64,000 bases of DNA from Xanthostigma xanthostigma. Taxonomy: Eukaryota; Arthropoda; Insecta; Raphidioptera; Raphidiidae. Under the pieces are notes generated by a model. That model did not search any database. It was not told the origin of the DNA and saw only the letters and a program-made list of their open reading frames with translations. The stretch is from positions 20,543,001 through 20,607,000 of the forward strand of contig OY754467.1 of assembly GCA_963575645.1 (NCBI GenBank), given 5' to 3'. Below, piece by piece: positions 48,339-59,939 of this stretch. A program made the translations under genes and the position numbers. The stretch's first letter is position 1. Every line of letters begins with the position of its first letter.

Positions 48339-48778
48339 AAGTATTCGTCCCTGCAAACACCCCCTGCACCCTTCATCTCAAATCTATTCCCCTCGCCTAA
48401 AAACCGTTCGCGCTCTCCCGATGCTATTTTTAAAGCTAGAGGGTTCTAGTAAACTCCAAATGAAAGACAAAGAATCAGACTACAGATCCTCCAGGCGAAT
48501 TTTTTGAAAAAAAAATTCCTGAAAAAACTTACAACCTTTTGAAAAAAATAATAAAAATAAAAATAAATAATAAGTTACGTAATATTTCACACGTAGGCGA
48601 AACTGTTTTTCAAAAAATTCGCCTGAAGGATCTGTAGTCTGATTCTTTGTCTTTCATTTGGCGTTTACCAGAACCCTCTAGCTTTAAAAATAGCGTCGGA
48701 AGAGCGCGAACCGTTTTTAGGCGAGGGGAAAAGATTTGAGATGAAGGGTGCAGGGGGTTTTTGCAGGGACGAATACTC
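48339..48778. mobile_element. TTAA-flanked long-TIR foldback, copy 1
   Basis: Flanked by TTAA (48335-48338, 48779-48782). The two arms of about 170 bases are nearly perfect inverted copies, from GTATTCGTCCCTGCAAACAC through AGACAAAGAATCAGACTACA to AGGCGAATTTTTTGAAAAA. About 100 bp separate them. The TIR class is TTAA-specific (Kolobok- or piggyBac-like). Confidence 0.87.
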
Positions 48779-49073
48779 TTAATAAATACATTAATTAATC
48801 AATTACTTATTAATTACATAATATTTGAGGTTATACGTAAAAACACGAATGATAGCTGTTCGCGACTATATTGGCTGGCGGCAGTAGCGTGTAATCCCAC
48901 CAATGCATATGTTAGAATTTCTGCCTTAAAATTGATGTCTGAAGTCGTGTACTTATCGACCGAGATGTAAAGAAAAAATTAATTTTTACTGTTTAGTCCA
49001 CATTACTATAAAAGGGTGTTTAATTGAATTTTTTTATTTATAATTTTTTTAAACATTATTTTAATCGAAGTGA

Positions 49074-49806
49074 CTATTCATACAGTTACCGTATGAATAA
49101 TATATAATTATTCGTACGGGTACTGTATGAATAATATATAATTACAAAGCTATCTTGACATAATCAGTTAGGGTCTAGTAAGTAGCGTGCCTTGCTCTTA
49201 CCCAAGAGGCCCGGGTTCGATTCCCGGTACCGGAATGAGTTTTGTTTTTACTTTTTATTTTTTTTTCACTTTGAGACCAACTTAAAACTCACATTTTCAT
49301 GAAGATTGAAAACCACCGCTTTTTTTGATAAAGGGGTATGCGAATTGTCTCGCAGTGAAACGGGAAGGGGCAAATGTTGAGTTTAAAAAAAACAAAACAA
49401 TTCCGGTGTGAACGATAACGGGGTATGCGAATTAGATAGTTAATTGTTTGAATAGAACTGGGTTTTCTAAAAAATGTATATTTAATTGACAGTCAATTAA
49501 ATAAATATTTTTTAGAAAATCAGTCTCAAAGCGAAAAAAAATAAAAAATAAAAACTAAATTCAAACTAAAATCAAACGTCGTAAAAATAATTGTATTTCT
49601 ACGTCACAGTGTAATAAAACATTATAAGTGTGGTTACTGTTTAGAGCAATACAATATGGTGCCTAAATGTTAAGTAATTTGACGTTTGTATGTGAATTTA
49701 GTTAATTTCAGGCGTTTGTACAATTTTTTTTCTTGAAATAAAATTTTTTCAGTACCCGTACGAATAATTATATATTATTATTCATACGGTAACTGTACCT
49801 ACGAAT
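49074..49806. repeat. Composite inverted-repeat block enclosing a tRNA-like sequence
   Basis: The outer inverted pair at 49075-49132 and 49752-49806 contains CAGTTACCGTATGAATAATA and TATAATTATTCGTACGGGTA. A second inverted pair lies inside: CTTTGAGAC with T-rich flank near 49265, and CTCAAAG near 49525. A tight palindrome sits at 49455-49525 (GGTTTTCTAAAAAATGTATA, TTTAATTGACAGTCAATTAA). Confidence 0.65.
49166..49234 (+). pseudogene. tRNA-like sequence with strong box B
   Basis: GCCCGGGTTCGATTCCCGGT forms a perfect T-arm, and CTCTT-ACCC-AAGAG can form a hairpin upstream. Box A is weak (TCTAGTAAGTAGC). T-rich DNA follows. Probably a SINE head or tRNA relic; the isotype is unclear. Confidence 0.55.
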
Positions 49807-50133
49807 AGATGCAGCCTTATTTTAATAATAATTGTTTGACAAAATTATTTCGCGCTTGTTTTAAGCTATCGACTGTTATTAAAAAATAAAGGAGTACGCA
49901 AAAACAATTGAAACTTTTGTTTACTACCCCGTGTGCAATAAATAACTTGAACGAATGCAGTTGACACAAATAATTACCAACAGTAAATTAAATGAAACTG
50001 TAAATAACATCGTTTGTTACAAGGACGCTCTTAAGACATGTTTGTAAACTGTAAGCCTCATTAAATATGATACCAAATATAATTTTAATGTTTTGTATGC
50101 GTTGTCAGCACAAACAAAAATTATCCTCTAGGC

Positions 50134-50475
50134 TAGGGATCGGCAACCTGCGGCTCGCGAGCCGCATGCGGCTCTTTTGATGTAAAAATGCGGCTCTCCA
50201 GTTCCATACGCAAAAATATTGATTTTGTTATATAAACCCTAAAAAATCGTCCAATCAATCCATGATTGAGTACCATGTTTATCTCTCAGGCATTTCCACT
50301 CGCGTCTCACCCGCACCGCCCCTGTCGCGACGTGTCGTCCTCGAATATATATATTATACCTATATAAGCAAATACTATATACTGAAAGGAAAATGTTTAG
50401 TGGATCTTTAAAAACTGGGAAATTTTGTAAATTGTAACTTTTGGCTCTTACGTCTCATAAGGTTGCCGACCCATG
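50134..50475. mobile_element. hAT-type MITE (GGATCGGCAACCTGCGGCTC)
   Basis: The left end TAGGGATCGGCAACCTGCGG and the right end, inward, CATGGGTCGGCAACCTTATG match the widespread 'CAGGGGTCGGCAACC' hAT termini. GAGCCGCATGCGGCTC follows the left end as a palindrome. The flanks CTCTAGGC and TTCTATAGGC look like an eroded 8-bp duplication. Confidence 0.8.
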
Positions 50476-51856
50476 TTCTATAGGCGATTTTAATGTAGGT
50501 GAATCAATTAAGACAAACGCAACGTAGCTAATTGAGTACAGTGTCCTTTAGTTTAATGGATAGTGTTGAAATACTATATGCATTTTCTATTAAGGGGTAA
50601 TATTTTTTTATTTTGTCCAAAAACAAACTAAAGTTCACGTAATAAAGCCACAATACCTGTATTAGCAAATGGGCACAGCGACCCGAGTATTTTTTTATAA
50701 ATAAAACTAAAATAGGTGTATTATTTTATTTTACCTTTGTACACGAATGAAAAATTTTGTAGCATTTTTATTGAGAAGGACGACGTAATCCATTCATCTT
50801 CTGTTGTTTCTTTATACATATAATTTACTTAAAAAATAATGATTCTGACGTGCCTACAACTTTTTGTTTGACTAAACATTAGTTATCGAGAAATACTTTT
50901 TAGTATTTCCCTTGAGATTTTTGAAGCTTCACTTAACTCGCAGCAGGTATAGACGGCTGTGTGTATTGAAGCAGAAAAAAGATTTTTTTGAATGCAACAA
51001 GCGTAAATGAATGAAAACTTTAACAAAATTTCTTAAATTGTAAATGGAATGAAGTTTCTTTTTTTATGTACCTACTCGTTTTATTTTTTCTCTTTTTAAA
51101 GTAATGGTAAATGCTAATTATTTATAAAAATAAAAGGAAAAATACAGTAGTACTCCACTACCATGCATGCATAAAAAAGGCACATGGCAGCGTACTTTTA
51201 ATTACTTACAGACTTGAACTCAACACAAGCTGTGTTTGCGGAACGAATCTTCTAGTTAGTTTATAGAAAAACTCAAAAGTATACAGTAAAGCAATACTTT
51301 ACATTGCACTATATTTTGATACAGAAAATAATATTATGCTATTAACATTTTATTGTCATAGAATTATTATCTCTGAGAAAGCAACCTTTACGTTTATCTA
51401 GACCAAGTCGGTACCGATTTTCAGTTTATTTGTTCTCAATAATAAAATGAAAAACCAGTGTGTATTCTTGTCATATTTATAGATTAAAGCCTAGAAACTG
51501 GAGGCAAACAACGACATCCTTAAAATATCAATTGTGCTTAATCCCTTTGTAAGTTATTTATAATCATATTTTTTTCGTCAAAAAATAAATAAAAATACCA
51601 AATCTAATCATTAATGAAATCGCATATTGAACGAAAGCAATTTGACACTATAAAAAATTTTCATAAAACTGTTTTAAACATTCGAGTCAAATATATAAGT
51701 ACTTTTTGTTAGATCTGGGAAATAAGTATACATTTTAACAGCATTAAAAACGAACTTTTTTAAAGGTTTAAATGCGCTTTTGGCACAAATAATTAGCTCC
51801 TGCATCTTGTATGGTGCCCATGTGTTAGAAAAAAATTGATGGTATAGTAAAAAAAT

Positions 51857-52265
51857 TCCAGCCAATTGGGCGGCAGGACCATTCCAATTTCAAAAATATA
51901 TTGGCATTTGATATAGGTAGTATAATAAAGAAAATAAAATTTCTGATATTGCGTGAGGTGACGCGGATAATGGCTAGTATTCAATATGATATTTGCAATA
52001 ATATGTTCACGTCATGTAAAAATTAATCAAAGCATGCTTAAGTAGTTTATTTTATAATAAGCCGTTATGAAAACTATACCATTATTATACAAAAACACCA
52101 TTATAGCATATATCTCTTCTGCCTATGCGTCGATTTTCCCACAAAAACAGGATTTGCATATCAAACATCCTCCCAAAATTTAGTTTCAATTCGTTCATCC
52201 GTTTGACCTGTATCATGCACACAGACAAACGGACAAACAGACGTACAGAGTTTTTCCAAAAATAT
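51857..52265 (+). repeat. Dispersed repeat with CCAATTGGGC end, copy 3, truncated
   Basis: It starts TTCCAGCCAATTGGGCGGCA and stops after TTTTTCCAAAAATATGTTAT. It lies within the intron and ends about 35 bases upstream of the Gγ branch point. Some internal sequence present in copies 1 and 2 is deleted. Confidence 0.7.
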
Positions 52266-52291
52266 GTTATACTTGTGGGTTGGATTAGTAA

Positions 52292-52435
<144 letters not shown>

Positions 52436-53240
52436 AGTCATCAACAATTATAATATATATCACCGTATTCACCTCATTCACCATATTCTCTCACCTTATT
52501 CATCATCATGACCCAATTTATCATTCCCCAAAAATCATCATTTCGTCAAACCCCTTCTCTCTGCACAACCTTTAAATTAAAATCTCCTCTATTTTCTTCA
52601 AAGGTCATTTCATATGTACCATCCTTGCAAATCCTTCTCTATTTCGTCACAATTTCTTCACGTCTTTCCTTATTGCTTTTAAACACACATCACACGCTTT
52701 CTCATCCCCTCACATCGCTTATACAATTCTCAGGGGATGATCTTGAAACTCACACCCCTTCCTTCTATTTCTGCTTTTACTACACGCATTCTACACTTTC
52801 ACGTTTATTTATCTCAATTCGAGATCTCTAAATCCTTCAGTTTATCTTATTTCTACAACGTGTCAACACATTTTATCATCGCTTAAAAATATTTTATAAA
52901 TCTTTTTTTCAACTGTAATACTTTACAAACGTATCGTAATTATGGGCAACGAAGTTTTTTGAACACTTGAAATTTATAACTTGCAATGTTTCAAGTTTTG
53001 GAGTTTTATTTTTTTGTATACGACAATCTACAACAGTCTATATATACAACCATTGTCTTCATTTTGAAATAGGTTTGGAAAAGTGAGCTGAATTTACAAT
53101 CAAATTTTAAGGCGTGTTCTTTGATTGTACAAATCAGCTAATTCACTAAATCATATGTACAGTTTTCTGTGAAAAATACTGTTGTCTGAAATTGTAAACA
53201 TTGTTGAATAATAAACATTTCACATATAAATAAAAAAAAG
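52436..53240 (+). other. Probable 3' UTR of the Gγ gene with poly(A) signals
   Basis: The sequence after the stop is C/T-rich to about 52860 and then AT-rich, with no recognisable transposon boundary. Two AATAAA hexamers lie at 53210-53215 and 53229-53234 and are the first plausible cleavage signals. The 3' UTR extent is inferred; transcripts could end elsewhere. Confidence 0.45.
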
Positions 53241-55240
53241 GTTTAAAAAGTGTTTTGATTGTGAAGGTATGTATATTTAATATTACATACTTTTCATTTT
53301 TATTTTGTAATTTATATACTTAAATTAAAAAAGTACATACAAAATAATTAGATGCCATTTATATTTAAATGCGGTATTTACAAAAAAACCGATTTTATAA
53401 ATTGTCAGATCTTATGAAGATTTTTGATATTAAACTAATGTTACAATTAATTATCTAAACATAAATGTACAATGAAAATTATGAACATTATGGACTACTG
53501 TAATAATTTTTAAACATTGCTTAATATCACTTCATAAACAAGTTTATTATTTTAAAACAATGCCTAGAATGGATAAACTGTATAAAGTCTTTTGTTTTAT
53601 AAGACAATAAAAAAGTGCGAAGACAATGGTTATGTCTCATACATAAACTCGAATAAACATTAAACTTTGAGATATATTTTCACTTTTTATTAGCCTGTCA
53701 AAGGAAAAGTGGTGACAAAGAAAATTACTTTTCTTCAAACATTTCGTATGATCCATATTAGATTTGAAACAAACGAATGAAGAAAAGAATATTATTAACA
53801 GACTTGTTATTTGATGTCTATAAAATTTTACAAATAAAAATAAAAGTACGATGGTATTCTTAAAATAATAGAATATTTAACCTCGATTTATGAACTAAAT
53901 GTCCCATAATTAAATCTTCTTGTATTGCCCTCAAAACACTACTTCGGTATTTAAATGCACTTCTTTACGCTGCTGTTCTCGCACTCTTTCAACTGTCTCT
54001 TGTATCTTCCTTCCCCATATTATATACTGAGAATTGTGATATCTTCTTTAGAATTACAACTACCATCTTTGACCCTGCATCTCGTAATCACGCTGCTTCT
54101 ATTCAATTGACTTATGGTCAATTAGACCCTTCATTATTATTGATTTGTTAAGTTTTCAATTCATAATTTTTTGTGAATGAACTGAAATTTTATTATACAT
54201 TCATCAAATACATCATCGAATCAACGAGAAGAATGCCTATACAATACTAAAAAGAATGTTTTATTTGGAAATGGACATTTCGTAAATTGACGCCGATAAA
54301 AATGTTATTATTTTACATTTTTACTGAAATATATCTTCTCGACAAATTCCATGAATAGATATAAGAAATCGACGTAAGAACTATATTTAAGGTATGTATT
54401 AATAATATCTATATACATATTATACTTACCGTATACTCATTATTATTATCTAATTATTTGTACCTTCTTTTTTTGTTTTGTTTTTCTATGTGCTAATGGC
54501 CTCGCAGTCGAAGCACACACTTTTGTTATGTTTATTGTATTTTTGATTTGATTTTTTTTCTATAAAAAAAAAAAAAAAAAAAAATTAATAATATCTACTG
54601 ATTTCGTTTCTTTAGACATTACCTATTATGTAAGTAAATAATTAATATAAAAAGCTCGGATTGCAAGGCCGAACCTTACCGACAAAATACAGCATTTGCT
54701 AATATACATTTTGGCATTTAAATGTAGAATAGTAATTTAAAAAATTTTCGTGAAATAATAAAGTTTTCGAATAATCAACTCGTTAATATACATATTTTAA
54801 ATCCGATAGAAATACGAACTCAATGTGGGTGTAGCCTAATTCAAAAACTAAAGAGTGACTCCAAAAACATATTTTTTGCCTGTTTGGTGGTCTGAAAATT
54901 TTTGATTGATTTGTAATTTTAATGATACCTTATGGATGAGACAATAGACATTAATCGTAAAAAAAGCATAAGAAAGGGTCAAAATGATCAAAATCGTCTC
55001 ACGTAACGGAGCGAGTGAAGATAATAATTCAATGTAAAATATAATTTCTTTATAAAATCTTTTGTTATTTTCTACACTTTTCTCTTTTAACTATCTCTCG
55101 TTGATCATTTGAACGCGATAAACTCAAAAACTACTCAAGCAATTTTACTGCGATTATAACCATTATTTAAGGGAGCTATTCGAGACAGTTATAACCTATT
55201 AATTACGTTAATATTTTCTATTGCAGCTATGTAATTAGTA
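53241..55240. other. AT-rich DNA downstream of the Gγ exon
   Basis: No exon or transposon ends recognised apart from the A-run at 54564. 55095-55140 (GAACGCGATAAACTCAAAAA, CTACTCAAGC) matches the decayed repeat at 12727-12760. Both places were later hit by HINE-like copies. Confidence 0.5.
54564..54585 (+). repeat. A-run of 22
   Basis: An uninterrupted run of 22 A follows TTTTTTTTCTAT. The preceding 150 bases share CTTACCGTAT and TAATGGCCT with 57440-57500, so this may be the tail of a decayed poly(A) retroelement; that is only a suspicion. Confidence 0.6.
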
Positions 55241-55245
55241 AAAAA

Positions 55246-55834
55246 TTGGTTGTCTGTAAAGTCGGTTTACGGACGATAGTTTTACGTGATAACGTATTCC
55301 GTAATACATAACCTAAACCTCCCAAAATTAGGTTTCAATCCGCTTATCCTTGGTGTAGGAATGATAAGAAATGTCAAAAGTGACGTTTGCAACTGTCAAA
55401 GTATTATGTTCTAATAATAATTAGTTATTCCAATACTTAACTTAGAAGGCGTTGCATTTCACAAAATACTAATGTCAAAAAATTGAATTAAACATTAGAA
55501 ATTCAGCCGTTTTCATGTTGCATTTATACAGCTATTTTTCTATATAAATTTGTATAAAAAAACTGTTTAGGCAAATTCTGTTATACGAAATCTATGTAAA
55601 ATGTTCCCCTCTTTCGTTTAAGACTGGTTTCAAACCGATCTGATTTAAATTGAGCGAGAAATTAGCAAAAAGCACGCACAGAGTCAGGCGGAACGTTACG
55701 CGTTAGGAACGTTAGGAACGTTACGCGTTAGGAACGTTACGCGTTACGAACGTTACACTTTTTCGAACATGCAGCCGGTGTTTTAACAATTTATAAGATT
55801 GGTGATTCATCAATTTATAAGACGTTATCACGTC
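55246..55834 (-). mobile_element. HINE-like repeat, copy D
   Basis: On the plus strand it runs from TTGGTTGTCTGTAAAGTCGG to ACGTTATCACGTC, flanked by A-runs. It lacks the segment containing GACGACCGACCGCGTCGCG seen in copy B and carries an expanded ACGCGTTAGGA-type tandem tract (55692-55755). Confidence 0.7.
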
Positions 55835-56806
55835 AAAAATCATATAAAACATGCCTATATACAATAATGAAACCCACAGTAGACCTCCTCCTTTACGACT
55901 GCAGGCAAGGTTGAAGCGTCTGAGGTAGTGGATGTATTAGCAATGGGGGATAACCAAAACGAATCTATTAACCTTCTATATCTCTGAAACCTTTTTTGTG
56001 TGATTAATGTCTTATCATAAGATATCATTTGAACCACAAATCAATCGAAAATTAGCCAAAGGGGCTATTTTTAGGGTAACTTTTTTCAACAAATTCTTGT
56101 GTCCAAATACTTAAAACAAATTGGATTGTTTAATTTAATAAACTATGTGTATTCTATTCTATTGAAATTCTATAACCCCTGCGAAAAAAAAAAACAAAAT
56201 GAAAACTTGATTATTAAAAAAATGCCAAAAAATACATTAGACGTCACTTCGCTTTGGCACAAATGTATTGTGTTTATTTCAAAAATTAACACTGGTATAT
56301 AATAATTACACGGTTGAAGTGAAAATAAAAACCTTTATCAAAATAGCCAAATCAGCCTATAATAATACTTAGCTGTCACTAATAATAGGCACACACCCTG
56401 GCAGCTGTAGGGTGAAGTGGGGCAGATTGATGCAGAAAAATTCAATGTCATATTTTATGTAACAAAATTAAATCAAATATATAAATAATGCTTTTGCTTT
56501 ATGTATGGCATCAGTAATCAATATTATAAGAGCGATCAAACGAATCTTCAAAGTTAAAGGATAAATGGAATATGGTGACTTGATTAAAAAATTAATTTTG
56601 TATCATTCTGCCCCACCTACGGGGCACATAGATACATTGGATGGTGTACTTTGATACAAAGCGTAAATTGTATGAGAACGGTAATTATTTACAAAAATTT
56701 AATAAAAACTATTTTTATTGTGTCAAATTATAATCACAATACAATTTGTTTCATACAATCTAAATTTCGTATCAAAAATCAAAATTAACATAGTTTCACA
56801 CATTAA

Positions 56807-57223
56807 GAGTATTCGTCCCTGCAAACACCCCCTACACCCTTCATCTCAAATCTTTTCCCTCGCCTAAAAACGGTTCGCGCTCTTCCGACGCTACTTTTAA
56901 AGCTAGGGGCTTCTAGTAAACGCCAAATGAAAGACAAAGAATCAGACTACAGATCCTTCAGGCGAATTTTTTGAAAAACAATTCCTGAAAAAACTTACAA
57001 CCTTTTGAAAAAAATAATAAGTTACGTAATATTTCACACGTAGGCGAAACTGTTTTTCAAGAAATTCGCCTGAAGGATCTGTAGTCTGATTCTTGTCTTT
57101 CATTTGGCGTTTACCAGAACCCTTCAGCTTTAAAAATAGCGTCGGGAGAGCGCGAACCGTTTTTTGGCGAGAGGAAAAGATTTGAGATGAAGGGTGCAGG
57201 GGGTGTTTGCAGGGACGAATACT
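56807..57223. mobile_element. TTAA-flanked long-TIR foldback, copy 2
   Basis: Second copy of the 48339 family: TTAA at 56803-56806 and 57224-57227, ends GAGTATTCGTCCCTGCAAAC. It is highly similar to copy 1 but has a shorter loop. The two copies sit about 8.5 kb apart, on either side of the Gγ exon. Confidence 0.87.
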
Positions 57224-58347
57224 CTTAAACTTTATATAGACAATTTCTTCAATATAACTTCGGCTATAGCAGACTTTACGTTCTTCTCATCGATATATCC
57301 TCTTCAATCTTAAGCTTATAAGTTCGTGCCATTTTCTGGAAAACATAATAATAGTTCAGAGATTTCAGGCAAATTATCAAGGTATACTAGTGTAATTTGA
57401 CACATATCAATCTGCAATTACTGAATATGTATTTATTTAATATTTATACTTACCGTATTATGTATTTGTTTTTGCGATAATGGCCTTAGTTGCTGATTCG
57501 CTTATTTTGTTTTTTAAAATAAAAAAAAAAATTGCCCCGTGTGTTTTTTTATCAAAGTACCCAAACGGATATTTTCAAAAAACAAATAAATATTAACAAA
57601 ACCACTGAACTTTTTTGGAAATTACGTACAATCCTGATTAGTGAATGTAATGACTTACCTTTAGTATTTTTAAATCTTAAATTACCGTTGTGAAGCAACG
57701 CTGAAACACTTTTAGATTTCATGTAACTTTTTTAAAAGAATCGAGATGTTATACAGGCCTGCGGAGTTATATCTGAAACATCCTTATGTAGCCAATGCTG
57801 CAGCATTATCCCATAAATTTTATACACATGCAAGTTCGCAAGTTAATGGAAGGTGATACCATACGGAAACTTATCCAGGAAATGAATAGGAGATTGACGG
57901 CTTTTACTGTCCTGCTAGTAGCGGGTACTACGTGCTACTATATAGTAATATTACGCTTTGTAAAGTACCTGTTTGATTCATGCCTAGACGTAACAATTTG
58001 TCAACATATCTCGCTTTGAAGTGATTAAAGCGAACTACTTTATAATAATCAGTAGAATATGCAAATACTAAAGATGTTATTGCATTTTATTTTCTGACGT
58101 TTCCGCAATCTTTGTGCCATCTTCGAAGAATCTAGAAATTTGTTACAAAAATTTGAAGCTATTGTTGTTTTTTTTGTTAAGGTTAACAAATTACAAGTAA
58201 AAAAATTTGAAAAGAAGTTTGACCCTGCACGCCATCCCTGTAACTTCCCGCTATTTTCGAGTTCAAAACGCTCAGAAATATATAAAATATAGCAAGAAGT
58301 TTATTTTTTAGCTCTTCGAGCTCAAAAAAAAACACTGTTACGAAATT

Positions 58348-59030
58348 TTCGTTCACTATATCTCATGAACAAATGAACCAATTTTGATGCGATTTGCGGC
58401 AGTCGACTCAATTTTTTATCCTAAAAAAGTAATTTATTACAGAAAAATCGATCTCATAGGAATTTTACGAGCAATTTAAAAAAAAAAACACTTTTTTACA
58501 AATTTTTCGTTCACGATATCTCGTGATCAAATGAGCCGATTTTGATGCGGTTTGCGTCGATCGACGCAGTTTTTTTAACCTAAGAAAGTAAATTATTACA
58601 AAAAAATCGATTTGATAAGAATTAAAAAATTACTTTTTTCCTAATTTTTCGTTCACGTTATCTCATGAACAAATGAACCAATTTTGATCTGGTTTGCGGC
58701 GATCGACGCAGTTTTTTTAACCTAAGAAAGTAAATTATTACAAAAAAATCGATTTGATAAGAATTTTACGAGTAATTATAAAAAATTACTTTTCTCCTAA
58801 TTTTTCGTTCACGTTATCTCATGAACAAATGAACCAATTTTGATCTGGTTTGCGGCGATCGACGCAGTATTTTTAGCCTAAGAAAGTAATTTATTACAAA
58901 AAAATCGATCTGATAACAATTTTAAGAATCATTTTAAAAAAACACTTTTTTACGATTTTTTCGTTCACGGTATCTCGTGAACAAATGAACCGATTTTGAT
59001 GCGGTTTGCGGAAATCGACGCAGTTTGTTA
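58348..59030 (+). repeat. Five tandem repeat units of about 142-158 bp
   Basis: Units begin TTCGTTCACKRTATCTCRTG at 58348, 58506, 58648, 58804 and 58960. Each continues AACAAATGAACCAATTTTGA, GCGGTTTGCGGCGATCGACG and AAGAAAGTAAATTATTACA. The last unit is cut short after the CGACGCAGTTTGTTA block. Confidence 0.88.
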
Positions 59031-59255
59031 AGGAGAAGAGCTGATTAGATTTTGGAATTATTCGGTTTAGTAGTTTAGAAAATATTTTACAAAAACAAAT
59101 TTTTAAAAATTTTTGAAACTTGTTTTTTTAAGATTTCTCAAAATTTTTTGGGCCGAATCGTTTCAAATTTTCAGGAAGTCTAAGTTCACCAAGATCACGT
59201 CAGATGCCGCAAACCGCGTTTCAGTCGGACACTCCGTTCAAAAGATATAAAAGGT

Positions 59256-59325
59256 TTACATACATACATACACACACACACACCATCACCATCACACACA
59301 CACACACACACACACATACATACAG
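59256..59325 (+). repeat. CATA/CA/CATCAC microsatellite
   Basis: Simple repeats of CATA then CA, interrupted by CCATCACCATCA, inside the 58055-59936 element. Confidence 0.9.
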
Positions 59326-59939
59326 CCCTACGGACATCATCGCCAAAATAGTTTTAATAGCTTCCTAGGACCTCAAAACGTCGAGATCTGGCGAAAACTC
59401 GATTTTCGAAAATCGGGGTGAAACCAATAACTTCCCGATTTTTGAAAAAAAAAAATTTTTTTTTTTTTTTTAAAGCGGGAAGTAAAAAAACAAACTAACC
59501 AACGCTGTCTTTTTTCCGTATTTTGTTATGCAAAAATTTATAATAAAAAATAAAAAATGTCATCAACGAATATTAAAATTACTATTTTTGAAAACGACTA
59601 ATTTTACTGAAAAATTATAACTGTGTTAACAGTAACTTGTTTAAAATTGTAGGTACTGACTGTAATTTTTTTTATTAATTAAAATATATAAAAGACAGAA
59701 TATTGATATGTTTTTGCTTGTTATCAAATAGTTTACAATTTGCATAACAATAATACGGAAAAAAAGACAGCATTGGTAAGTTTCTTTATTTTACTTGTAA
59801 TTTATTACCTTAACAAAAAAAACAACAATAGCTTAAAATTTTTGTAACAAATTTCTAGATTTTTCGAAGATGGCATAAAGATTGCCGAAACGTCAGAAAA
59901 TAAAATGCAATTACATCTTCAGTATTTGCAATGTCATTC

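Larger units (their letters stand above)
58055..59936. mobile_element. 1.9-kb long-TIR element with internal tandem repeats
   Basis: The arms of about 150 bases at 58055-58207 and 59785-59936 are inverted copies: GCAAATACTRAAGATGTWAT, TTGCATTTTATTTTCTGACG, CTAGAAATTTGTTACAAAAA. The inside holds five tandem units, a CA/CATA microsatellite, and CTTCCCG...CGGGAAG inverted motifs. No coding. The superfamily is unknown. Confidence 0.8.

Noticed and set aside
48133-48507. 124-codon open frame
   Set aside because: Crosses two independent MITEs, so cannot be one gene.
52508-52831. 107-codon frame just after the Gγ stop
   Set aside because: C/T-rich 3' UTR-like DNA; peptide is low-complexity Ser/Thr/Leu/Phe with no domain.
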